Origin: Bacteroidales bacterium
GTDB lineage: Bacteria; Bacteroidota; Bacteroidia; Bacteroidales; WCHB1-69
Reading direction: 5' to 3'
NCBI GenBank assembly: GCA_028684405.1
Contig: JAQUGA010000027.1
Location: 1 to 17,664, forward strand
DNA length: 17,664 nucleotides
Part shown: positions 1 to 6,680 of the stretch, one piece after another
Numbering within the stretch: the stretch's first letter is position 1
Layout: each line of letters opens with the position of its first letter
Notes under the pieces: generated by a model
The model's input: only the letters and a program-made list of their open reading frames with translations
Told to the model about the DNA's origin: nothing
Database searches by the model: none
Translations under genes and position numbers: made by a program

Positions 1-125
1 ACTTATTTTTCTCGACTTATTATCACTCTGTTCGTGTGTAAATTAAGAAACCGCCGTATACCGAACGGTACGTACGGTGGTGTGAGAGGACAGTGAGCGA
101 ACTAATCGCTCACTTCCTACTCGAT
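1..125 (+). mobile_element. Group II intron, 3' end (domains V and VI), truncated by window edge
   Basis: Bases 50-81 fold as a group II intron domain V: a 9-bp lower stem (50-58 with 73-81, one G-U pair), a 2-nt CG bulge (71-72), a 4-bp upper stem (59-62 with 67-70) and a GAAC loop. The triad position reads CGC. Domain VI follows: GTGAGCGA (93-100) pairs perfectly with TCGCTCAC (106-113) around an ACTAA loop, and AGGA (87-90) can pair with TCCT (115-118) below it. The intron 3' end is near 120-126 (candidate ends CTAC or CGAT). The linker GGTGGTGTGAGAGG is typical of bacterial group II introns. The reverse transcriptase/maturase and domains I-IV are off the left edge; whether 1-48 holds the last codons of that protein is not clear. 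No intron class is assigned. Confidence 0.85.
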
Positions 126-234
126 TCTAAGCCATTTGTTTTTAAATCATTAATAATGCCATGTGGTAAAAAATATGTTATATTTTATTGCCGATTTGTA
201 TTTAGTTAATTTTGTTGTTAATCTGTGTTTTATT

Positions 235-265
235 TTTGAAAATTTGCAGTTTAAACTTATCTTTG
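235..265 (+). promoter_or_regulatory. Bacteroidetes-type promoter of the mce-mmd operon
   Basis: TTTG at 235-238 and TATCTTTG at 258-265 match the Bacteroidetes -33 and -7 consensus (TTTG and TAnnTTTG) with a 19-nt spacer. Transcription would start near 272, about 20 nt before the mce ATG. The rest of the stretch between the intron end and mce (126-290) is AT-rich and holds nothing else recognisable. Confidence 0.75.
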
Positions 266-290
266 CAACAAAAACAAAAACAAGCAAATT

Positions 291-704
291 ATGAAACCTT
301 CACATATTGAGCATATTGGCATTGCTGTTAAGAACCTCGACGATTCAATTCTCTTTTATGAGAACGTATTAGGATTAAAGTGTTATGCTGTTGAAGAAGT
401 CCTTGATCAAAAAGTAAAAACAGCTTTTTTCATGGTTGGTCAAACCAAAATTGAATTGCTTCAAAGTACTGAGCCTGATGGCCCCATTGGTAAGTTTATT
501 GAGAAAAAAGGCGAAGGAATTCATCACATTGCTTATGCCGTTGAGGGAGTTGCAGAAAAACTTGCAGCACTGGAGCAAAAAGGAGTTCAACTTATTGATA
601 AAACACCTCGAAAAGGAGCCGAAGGCTTGAAAATAGGTTTCCTTCATCCAAAATCTACAGGTGGAGTTTTGATAGAACTTTGCGAAGATCCAAATAAGAA
701 ATAA
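291..704 (+). CDS. mce: Methylmalonyl-CoA epimerase
   Basis: The 137-residue protein interconverts (R)- and (S)-methylmalonyl-CoA in the cytoplasm, linking methylmalonyl-CoA mutase to the decarboxylase encoded downstream. It belongs to the VOC (glyoxalase/bleomycin-resistance) superfamily and has the usual length for this family. Candidate metal ligands are H8 (HIEHIGIAV), E55 (KIELLQ), H78 or H79 (GIHHIAY) and E129 (GGVLIELCE), spaced as in the two beta-alpha-beta-beta-beta modules. The start follows an A-rich leader without Shine-Dalgarno, normal for Bacteroidota, and sits about 20 nt after the predicted transcription start. mmdA begins 32 nt after the stop on the same strand, which supports the assignment over other VOC enzymes. 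Confidence 0.93.
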   Translation: MKPSHIEHIGIAVKNLDDSILFYENVLGLKCYAVEEVLDQKVKTAFFMVGQTKIELLQSTEPDGPIGKFIEKKGEGIHHIAYAVEGVAEKLAALEQKGVQLIDKTPRKGAEGLKIGFLHPKSTGGVLIELCEDPNKK

Positions 705-736
705 TAGATATAAAAATAACATAAAACATTTTCATT

Positions 737-2296
737 ATGACAATGCAGGAAAAAGTTAAGCATTTGTTGGACTTACGTTCACAAGCACGTCTTGGTGGTG
801 GACAAAAACGTATTGATAAACAGCATGCCCTAGGTAAACTTACAGCTCGCGAACGCATTATTGCACTTTTAGACGAAGGTAGCTTTGAAGAATTTGACAT
901 GTTTGTAACACATAGATGTACAAATTTTGGTTTAGAAAATAATACCCCATTATCCGATGGTGTCGTTACTGGTTATGGAACTATCGATGGACGTTTGGTT
1001 TATGTTTTTTCTCAAGACTTTACGGTTTTTGGCGGTTCTCTTTCTGAGACATTTGCTGCTAAAATTTGCAAAATCATGGATCAAGCAATGAAAGTTGGAG
1101 CTCCCGTTATTGGTATCAACGATTCGGGTGGTGCCAGAATTCAAGAAGGTGTGAATAGTTTAGCTGGTTACACCGAAATTTTTCAAAGAAATATTTTAGC
1201 TTCAGGTGTGATTCCTCAAATTTCAGCAATTTTTGGACCATGCGCTGGGGGGGCTGTTTACTCTCCCGCATTGACCGATTTCATTATGATGTCTAAAGGT
1301 ACCAGCTACATGTTCCTAACGGGACCAAAGGTAGTAAAAACGGTAACCAATGAAGATGTGACTACCGAAGAGTTGGGTGGTGCAAGTGTGCATGCTACTA
1401 AATCTGGTGTAGCTCACTTTGTTGCAGAAACAGAAGAAGAAGGTTTGATGATGTTGCGTAAGCTTATCAGCTATTTGCCTTCAAACAACATGGAAGAACC
1501 TCCCATTCTCCCAACCAATGATTCAATAAATCGCTTGGAAGATCATTTGAATTCAATTATACCAGAAAATCCAAATAAACCTTACGACGTTAAGGATGTC
1601 ATTATGTCAATTGTTGATGATAATGAGTTTTTGGAAGTTCAAGGAACATATGCTCCAAATATCGTTATTGGTTTTGCTCGTTTTGATGGCATGCCAGTTG
1701 GTCTTGTTGCAAATCAACCAAAATATTTAGCCGGTGTTTTAGATATTAATGCATCTCGTAAAGCAGCTCGTTTCGTTCGTTTTTGTGATGCTTTTAATAT
1801 CCCTATCGTTTCTTTGGTAGACGTTCCTGGATTCTTACCTGGAACGGCTCAAGAATATGGCGGAATTATCCTTCATGGTGCTAAATTATTATATGCATAT
1901 GGAGAAGCAACGGTTCCAAAAGTTACGGTGGTGCTTCGCAAAGCATACGGTGGTGCTTATTGTGTAATGGGTTCAAAACATCTAAGAGGGGACATTAATT
2001 ATGCGTGGCCTACTGCCGAAATTGCCGTAATGGGTGCAAAAGGTGCCGTAGAAGTACTCATGAATAAAGAAATTGCTCAAATTGAAGGTGCTGAAGCAAA
2101 AGCGGAATTCTTAAATGAAAAAGAAAATGAATATCGCGATAAATTTGCAAATCCTTTTATTGCTGCCAAATATGGTTATATTGACGATATAATCGAGCCC
2201 AGAAATACTCGTTTCAGAGTGATTAGAGCTTTGCAATCTCTTCGCAATAAGCGTCTAGAAAACCCTGCAAAGAAACATGATAACCTACCATTATAA
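737..2296 (+). CDS. mmdA: Methylmalonyl-CoA decarboxylase alpha subunit (biotin-dependent carboxyltransferase)
   Basis: The 519-residue cytoplasmic subunit moves the carboxyl group of (S)-methylmalonyl-CoA to the biotin on the carrier subunit, releasing propionyl-CoA. It has the two crotonase-like halves of the acyl-CoA carboxyltransferase family. In the N-terminal half are GGARIQEG (131-138) and GPCAGGAVY (167-175); in the C-terminal half are DVPGFLPGTAQEYGG (362-376) and KAYGGAYCVMGSK (402-414), which form the oxyanion holes. Its sequence alone would also fit a propionyl-CoA carboxylase beta subunit. The neighbouring membrane pump subunit and the absence of a biotin carboxylase gene favour the Na+-pumping decarboxylase. 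A second in-frame ATG lies two codons in, at 743. The stop is 1 nt before the next possible ATG. Confidence 0.93.
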   Translation: MTMQEKVKHLLDLRSQARLGGGQKRIDKQHALGKLTARERIIALLDEGSFEEFDMFVTHRCTNFGLENNTPLSDGVVTGYGTIDGRLVYVFSQDFTVFGGSLSETFAAKICKIMDQAMKVGAPVIGINDSGGARIQEGVNSLAGYTEIFQRNILASGVIPQISAIFGPCAGGAVYSPALTDFIMMSKGTSYMFLTGPKVVKTVTNEDVTTEELGGASVHATKSGVAHFVAETEEEGLMMLRKLISYLPSNNMEEPPILPTNDSINRLEDHLNSIIPENPNKPYDVKDVIMSIVDDNEFLEVQGTYAPNIVIGFARFDGMPVGLVANQPKYLAGVLDINASRKAARFVRFCDAFNIPIVSLVDVPGFLPGTAQEYGGIILHGAKLLYAYGEATVPKVTVVLRKAYGGAYCVMGSKHLRGDINYAWPTAEIAVMGAKGAVEVLMNKEIAQIEGAEAKAEFLNEKENEYRDKFANPFIAAKYGYIDDIIEPRNTRFRVIRALQSLRNKRLENPAKKHDNLPL

Positions 2297-2309
2297 AATG
2301 TATAGATTT

Positions 2310-3242
2310 ATGAAAAATATTAAATTTTTATGGGTTGTTCTATTTGCATTCCTAATCCAGTTTACAGCGATTTCTCAAGGAACACTGTCTTTGAAAATCA
2401 ACGAAGTAATGGTAAACAACGACTCTACCCTTGTGGATAGCTATGGAAACAGAAGTGGTTGGATTGAAATTTTCAACCCAAACTACTACTCTGCAAATCT
2501 TGAAGGAATGTACCTTACCAATGATACAACAAATAAAACGAAGTATTCAATAACTAAAAATGATCCCTCAACAGCTATTCCCTCACGTGGTTTTTATGTT
2601 TTCTTTGCCGATAACAAACCCTACAGAGGAACTCAACACTTGAATTTTACCTTGTTTGAAAGCGACTATGTTGCTCTTTATGATGCAGATGGTAAAAATT
2701 TAATCGACATTCTTGATCTTCCCGCTGAGATAAAACAGTTGCGAGACAAAACCTATGGACGAATAGTGGATGGTGGAGAGGAGTGTGGCGTACTAAGTCG
2801 ATATACTCCAAATAATCCCAATGATTGGGTTGTTAGAAGTTCTAAATCACAAGAAATTGCTAAAATTGACCCCACCGGAGTGGGAATGATTATTATTTCG
2901 ATGGCCGTGGTTTTCCTCTGTTTAGTTTTAATCTTTATTTTACTAAAAGTATTTCAACTTATTAGTATATACGGTCTGTCTTTTAAAATGTTTTCAAAAA
3001 AGACTACAGGCTCGAAGGAGCCAGTAGCAACCGGAGATACATTAGAGAGCCCTTCAAAAACCAGAGGTGAAACCAGTGGTGAAGTAATTGCTGCCATTGG
3101 AATGGCTTTGTATTATTATGCAAATCAGTTCCACGATGAAGAAAGTGAAGTCATCACTATCGATCACACGAGACGTTCCTATTCTCCTTGGGGCAACAAA
3201 CACTTAGTAATGAAAAAATCAACTTTAAAACCAAGAAACTAG
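2310..3242 (+). CDS. Secreted-domain OadG-like gamma subunit: lamin-tail domain fused to decarboxylase gamma chain
   Basis: This 310-residue protein lies where the gamma/delta chain of the decarboxylase complex is expected. Residues 1-23 look like a signal peptide (hydrophobic core, ending AISQG). Residues 28-165 resemble a lamin-tail domain (LTD): LKINEVMVNND, then GWIEIFNPN and LEGMYLTND. Residues 192-218 form one hydrophobic transmembrane helix preceded by PTGVGM, as in OadG. A cytoplasmic tail follows (EVIAAIGMALYYYA at 258-271, then RRSYSPWGNK at 288-297), the usual C-terminus of OadG-like chains. Small gamma chains of other bacteria are about 80-120 residues, so the periplasmic part is a large extension. 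The ATG at 2310 is preferred because it gives a clean signal peptide; ATGs at 2277 (inside mmdA) and 2298 are alternatives. The role of the LTD is unknown. Confidence 0.8.
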   Translation: MKNIKFLWVVLFAFLIQFTAISQGTLSLKINEVMVNNDSTLVDSYGNRSGWIEIFNPNYYSANLEGMYLTNDTTNKTKYSITKNDPSTAIPSRGFYVFFADNKPYRGTQHLNFTLFESDYVALYDADGKNLIDILDLPAEIKQLRDKTYGRIVDGGEECGVLSRYTPNNPNDWVVRSSKSQEIAKIDPTGVGMIIISMAVVFLCLVLIFILLKVFQLISIYGLSFKMFSKKTTGSKEPVATGDTLESPSKTRGETSGEVIAAIGMALYYYANQFHDEESEVITIDHTRRSYSPWGNKHLVMKKSTLKPRN

Positions 3243-3247
3243 TTGTT

Positions 3248-3688
3248 ATGAAACAATTTAAATTCAAAATAAACGGCAATGAGTACGAAGTAGAAGTGCA
3301 AAATATCGAAGATAGCATTGCCACCGTAGAAGTAAACGGATCCATTTACAATGTTGCAATAGATCAAGAGATTGTTCAACGTAAAACTCCCAGAATCGTT
3401 CAAGCTAAACCGGTACCTACTACTGATGTTACTCCTGCAACAGCCAGAACTTCCAGTCCGAGTGCTCCCAAAGGAGGTGGAACCATCAAATCACCGCTCC
3501 CCGGAGAAATACTAGAGATTTATGTGAAGGTTGGTGATGTTGTCAAGTTAGGTCAAAAACTCCTTATGTTGGAAGCTATGAAAATGGAAAATAACATTGA
3601 TTCTGATAAGGAAGGAACAATTTCCGAAATCAAAGTTAATCGTGGCGATAGTGTAATGGAGGGTGATGTATTAATTGTAATTGAATAA
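3248..3688 (+). CDS. mmdC: Biotin carboxyl carrier subunit of methylmalonyl-CoA decarboxylase
   Basis: The 146-residue protein carries the covalently bound biotin that shuttles CO2 from the MmdA active site to the membrane subunit. The biotinyl domain occupies residues 78-146, with K112 in EAMKMEN as the biotinylation site and PLPGEI as its first strand. It is joined to an N-terminal domain (1-45) by a Pro/Ala/Thr/Ser-rich flexible linker (about 46-77), the standard design of these carriers. The ATG at 3248 is 6 nt after the upstream stop. A longer reading frame from a TTG at 3188 would overlap the previous gene and is not favoured. The gene lies between the gamma and beta chain genes, as expected for a decarboxylase operon. 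Confidence 0.92.
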   Translation: MKQFKFKINGNEYEVEVQNIEDSIATVEVNGSIYNVAIDQEIVQRKTPRIVQAKPVPTTDVTPATARTSSPSAPKGGGTIKSPLPGEILEIYVKVGDVVKLGQKLLMLEAMKMENNIDSDKEGTISEIKVNRGDSVMEGDVLIVIE

Positions 3689-3699
3689 TTCTGAAAAAA

Positions 3700-4854
3700 A
3701 TGGAAAGATTAGGTAATTTCTTTATAAACGGTATTGAACAGTTCTACTCATATTCTTCTTTCGCGCAATTTGAAATTGGAAACATTTTGATGATTATCAT
3801 CGCTTTGATTTTCATTTATCTTGCGATTGTTAAAGAGTATGAGCCTTTGCTGTTAATACCTATTGGGTTTGGGATTATAGTTGGGAACGTTCCCTTCTAT
3901 CCTGGATTGAAAATTGGTGTATACGAAACCGGATCGGTAATGAACTATCTCTATTTTGGGGTCATACAGGGTGTTTATCCGCCTCTTGTTTTTCTCGGAA
4001 TTGGAGCGATTACTGACTTTTCGGCTCTTTTATCCAACCCTAAATTAATTTTAATTGGAGCCGCCGCTCAACTAGGTATTTTTATTGCATACTCTGCAGC
4101 CTTATACATTGGGTTTACTCCCATGGAAGCTGGTGCAATTGGTATTATTGGTGGGGCTGATGGTCCAACGGCTATCTTTATTGCATCCAAACTTGCTCCA
4201 GATTTAATGGGGGCTATTGCAATTTCTGCATACTCATATATGGCCTTGGTTCCAGTAATTCAACCGCCTATAATGAGGCTTCTTACCACCAAAAAAGAAC
4301 GCTTAATTCGTATGAAACCATCCAGAGCTGTTGCAAAACGCGAAAAAGTACTTTTCCCAATTATCGGCTTGATGCTAACCACTTTTATTGTTCCGAGCGG
4401 CATGCCTCTTTTAGGTATGTTGTTTTTTGGAAATCTATTAAAAGAAAGTGGTGTTACTAAACGTCTAGCAGTAACTGCTGGCGGCCCTTTGATTGACATC
4501 GTTACGATTTTGTTAGGTCTTACTGTTGGAGCCTCAACTCAAGCAAATACATTCTTAACTTCCAAATCAATTATGATTTTTGGACTTGGTGCTGCATCAT
4601 TCGTAGTTGCTACCATTGGTGGTGTTGGGTTTGTAAAAATTATGAATCTGTTCCTAAAGGATGGCAGTAAAATAAACCCATTAATTGGGAATTCAGGAGT
4701 TTCGGCTGTACCAGATGCAGCCCGCGTTTCTCAGGTAATTGGTCAGGAATACGATAGAACAAATCACTTACTTATGCACGCTATGGGACCTAACGTCGCT
4801 GGTGTAATTGGTAGTGCTGTTGCTGGAGGTGTTCTTTTGAGCTTCCTTTACTAG
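3700..4854 (+). CDS. mmdB: Methylmalonyl-CoA decarboxylase beta subunit (Na+-translocating carboxybiotin decarboxylase)
   Basis: This 384-residue integral membrane protein decarboxylates carboxybiotin and uses the energy to export Na+. It is strongly hydrophobic throughout, with about nine likely membrane segments. The family hallmark GGADGPTAIF lies at 151-160; D154 corresponds to the essential aspartate of the oxaloacetate decarboxylase beta chain. A second hallmark, GNSGVSAVPDAARVSQ, lies at 330-345, followed by NHLLMHAMGPNVAGVIGSA (355-373). The beta chains of oxaloacetate, methylmalonyl-CoA and glutaconyl-CoA decarboxylases are much alike; the substrate is inferred from the mce and mmdA neighbours. 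It is the last gene of the operon and ends 25 nt before a strong terminator. Confidence 0.92.
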   Translation: MERLGNFFINGIEQFYSYSSFAQFEIGNILMIIIALIFIYLAIVKEYEPLLLIPIGFGIIVGNVPFYPGLKIGVYETGSVMNYLYFGVIQGVYPPLVFLGIGAITDFSALLSNPKLILIGAAAQLGIFIAYSAALYIGFTPMEAGAIGIIGGADGPTAIFIASKLAPDLMGAIAISAYSYMALVPVIQPPIMRLLTTKKERLIRMKPSRAVAKREKVLFPIIGLMLTTFIVPSGMPLLGMLFFGNLLKESGVTKRLAVTAGGPLIDIVTILLGLTVGASTQANTFLTSKSIMIFGLGAASFVVATIGGVGFVKIMNLFLKDGSKINPLIGNSGVSAVPDAARVSQVIGQEYDRTNHLLMHAMGPNVAGVIGSAVAGGVLLSFLY

Positions 4855-4879
4855 AAAATAATAATAATAATAGTAATAT

Positions 4880-4915
4880 AAAGAGACCATCATTTGCTTG
4901 ATGGTCTCTTTTGTA
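4880..4915 (+). terminator. Rho-independent terminator of the mce-mmd operon
   Basis: A perfect 13-bp stem pairs 4880-4892 (AAAGAGACCATCA) with 4899-4911 (TGATGGTCTCTTT) around a 6-nt loop, followed by a T-rich run. It starts 25 nt after the mmdB stop. The other strand also has a T-rich side, so it may also stop transcripts arriving from the convergent deformylase side. Confidence 0.88.
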
Positions 4916-4959
4916 TTTTGGATATAATGGTTATGTTGTCCCTTCAAATTATCTGATAC

Positions 4960-5140
4960 GATACTGTCCAAAAAAGTGTGTAAAGCTCAAAAAATTACGA
5001 TTTTTGTAGTACAAACAATAAAAATTGAAACTATGAACTTTACACAAGCACAAATTACGGAAATTTTAGATGAAATTGCAAATGGAAAAAATGCCCATAT
5101 TGAATCGCCGATTAATGTAGTGAAGAATCTGTTATTTTAA
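4960..5140 (+). mobile_element. IS256-family remnant: left inverted repeat plus transposase N-terminus
   Basis: Bases 4960-4985 (GATACTGTCC, then AGTGTGTAAAG) resemble an IS256-family terminal repeat, which begins GATA, has GTCC and ends TGTGTAAA. A reading frame starts at 5033, about 50 nt inside, and encodes MNFTQAQITEILDEIANGKN before losing resemblance and stopping at 5138-5140 after 35 codons. This fits the extreme N-terminus of a mutator-type transposase. The catalytic DDE region and the right end are not visible. The element is therefore a dead fragment. Family assignment rests on the terminal repeat and start peptide from memory. Confidence 0.55.
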
Positions 5141-5303
5141 AGGAAATATTTATTTACAAAAATGAACCATCGGTATTTTATCCAAGAAAAATTATTTTGT
5201 CCGTTTTCAGCTGTCTTCCGTTTTAAGTATGTTTAGTTGGAGATAACATAGATTGCTAATCCTTCTAACAAAATATTGACATAATCATTTTTCAGCGCCT
5301 CTT

Positions 5304-5393
5304 ATGCCTAATTACCTACAGTTTTCCATTCTTGACGAAACAATTATATTGTTTCCCAAGTTCTTTAAGGAGCTAGAAATGGATGAAAATTAG
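5304..5393 (+). CDS. Small ORF of 29 codons, unrecognised, possibly a gene remnant
   Basis: An ATG at 5304 opens 29 codons beginning MPNYLQFSILDE and ending KELEMDEN before TAG. The frame stays open upstream of the ATG to a stop near 5278, and the peptide has a protein-like composition. It lies in the 490-nt gene-poor stretch between mmdB and the deformylase-like gene, close to the IS256 remnant. It could be the tail of a decayed gene, a small protein, or chance. I recognise no family. The rest of 5141-5407 shows nothing else. Confidence 0.2.
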   Translation: MPNYLQFSILDETIILFPKFFKELEMDEN

Positions 5394-5407
5394 AAGTGGA
5401 TTGTTTG

Positions 5408-6082
5408 TTATGGCACGTTTAAACGCTCGGGGAATAATATTCCTTGCAAATGATCGTATTCGTGTTGGAAGCAAACGGCAGTAAAGTTAGAACTGCTGGT
5501 TCCTTCCAATATGTTTTTCTCTTTTACACCATCTTGCGTGTAGTATTCCACAAATATACTGGAATGTCTTCTCGTAGCGGTAGGACCTGTATAATTGGGA
5601 ATTGATAAACATCCATCATAAGGAAATGTAATCATTCTAACCGAGTAAAAAAGAATTTCAGGATTGATGATAAATTGGAATGGTTTGTTTTCTAAATCAA
5701 AACGTTTACACCAAAAAATGGCTCTGCTAATTCCTACTTGTGGTCCTGCTATGCCAACACCATTGCCTTCAATCATTGTTTTATTCATGCGTTCGCGAAG
5801 ACGAATTAAAACAGGATCATTTGCATCGGGTTTAATAGCAATTGCTTTTTGAACCAAAAACAAGGAGTCTTCTTCGTTTGATGTTATAAGAATTCTCATG
5901 GGTTCATCAGCTTCTCCCGACATAATCAGGTCTATTTCTGCTTGAGTCCATGGTTGATATTGATTTACAATGGGTATTGAATCTGGTTGTGGTTCCGTGG
6001 TCTCTTTTTTGCAAGCAGAAAATCCAATTGTAAAAAAAAGAAGCATTAAAAGGCTAAAATTTAAGAATGTGTGTTTTTTCAT
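5408..6082 (-). CDS. Peptide-deformylase-like lipoprotein
   Basis: The 224-residue protein joins a lipoprotein signal (hydrophobic residues 8-21, lipobox FSAC, lipidated C24) to a complete peptide deformylase fold. Motif 1 is GVGIAGPQ (108-115), motif 2 is DGCLS (156-160) and motif 3 is QHEYDH (206-211). The metal ligands C158, H207 and H211 and the catalytic E208 are all present. Two motif positions differ from the usual GxGxAAxQ and EGCLS: G for the second Ala and D for the first Glu. Normal deformylases are cytoplasmic and act on nascent chains, so this one would sit in the envelope and need another substrate, perhaps exported or external N-formyl peptides (inference). It is the last gene of a minus-strand run, starting 15 nt after rdgB. 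Confidence 0.85.
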   Translation of the reverse strand: MKKHTFLNFSLLMLLFFTIGFSACKKETTEPQPDSIPIVNQYQPWTQAEIDLIMSGEADEPMRILITSNEEDSLFLVQKAIAIKPDANDPVLIRLRERMNKTMIEGNGVGIAGPQVGISRAIFWCKRFDLENKPFQFIINPEILFYSVRMITFPYDGCLSIPNYTGPTATRRHSSIFVEYYTQDGVKEKNILEGTSSSNFTAVCFQHEYDHLQGILFPERLNVP

Positions 6083-6097
6083 GATTTTCTAGTTTGG

Positions 6098-6679
6098 TTA
6101 TTTATTCTGTCTGAGAAAATGAATTAATTTTTGGCTTGCAAGGGCTCTGTGACTCATTTTGTTTTTTTCTTCGAGACTTAATTCTGCGAATGTTTTGGAA
6201 TATCCGTCTGGTAAAAAAATAGGGTCGTAGCCAAATCCTTCTTTGCCCTTTTTTTCAGTCGTAATAACGCCATTTACAACTCCTTCAAAGAAGTAGTTTT
6301 CCCCTTTGTAAATAAGCGCAATAACTGTTTTGAAACATGCTTTTCGGTTCGTTTTTCCGTGAAGGTTTTCGAGTACCTTGTTCATGTTGTCTTCAAAACT
6401 CCTTCCATTGCCAGCATATCGAGCCGAATAAACCCCTGGCTGGCCATTTAGAGATTCTATTTCAAGTCCCGTATCATCCGCAAAACAATCTTTTCCATAT
6501 TTCTGGTAGATGAAATTTGCTTTTTGTAATGCATTTTCAACAAGAGTTTCTCCTGTTTCGGGAATCTCTTCCAGATAATTTAAATCAAACAAAGATAGGA
6601 TATCAAAATGTCCATTTATGGCTTGTTGGATTTCTTCTAGTTTGTGTTTGTTTTGGGTAGCAAAAACAAGCTCTTTCAT
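6098..6679 (-). CDS. rdgB: Non-canonical purine NTP pyrophosphatase (dITP/XTP diphosphatase)
   Basis: The 193-residue Ham1/RdgB-family enzyme hydrolyses dITP, ITP and XTP to monophosphates, keeping deaminated purines out of DNA and RNA. Visible motifs are FATQNKHK (6-13, phosphate binding), FADDTGLEIE (66-75, with the catalytic and metal-binding Asp pair), GVYSARYAG (82-90), GFGYDPIF (148-155) and MSHRA (175-179). Length is normal. The ATG at 6679 is 1 nt after the stop of the upstream PepSY-like gene; an upstream TTG at 6691 would create an overlap and is less likely. Its placement downstream of purA gives the cluster a purine-nucleotide theme. Confidence 0.95.
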   Translation of the reverse strand: MKELVFATQNKHKLEEIQQAINGHFDILSLFDLNYLEEIPETGETLVENALQKANFIYQKYGKDCFADDTGLEIESLNGQPGVYSARYAGNGRSFEDNMNKVLENLHGKTNRKACFKTVIALIYKGENYFFEGVVNGVITTEKKGKEGFGYDPIFLPDGYSKTFAELSLEEKNKMSHRALASQKLIHFLRQNK

Positions 6680-6680
6680 A

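Noticed and set aside
375..722. Minus-strand ORF of 115 codons across mce
   Set aside because: It is antisense to a gene with clear family motifs and has no recognisable features or promoter of its own.
737..2296. mmdA as part of an ATP-dependent propionyl-CoA carboxylase
   Set aside because: No biotin carboxylase gene is present and the operon encodes the Na+-pump membrane subunit, which points to the decarboxylase.
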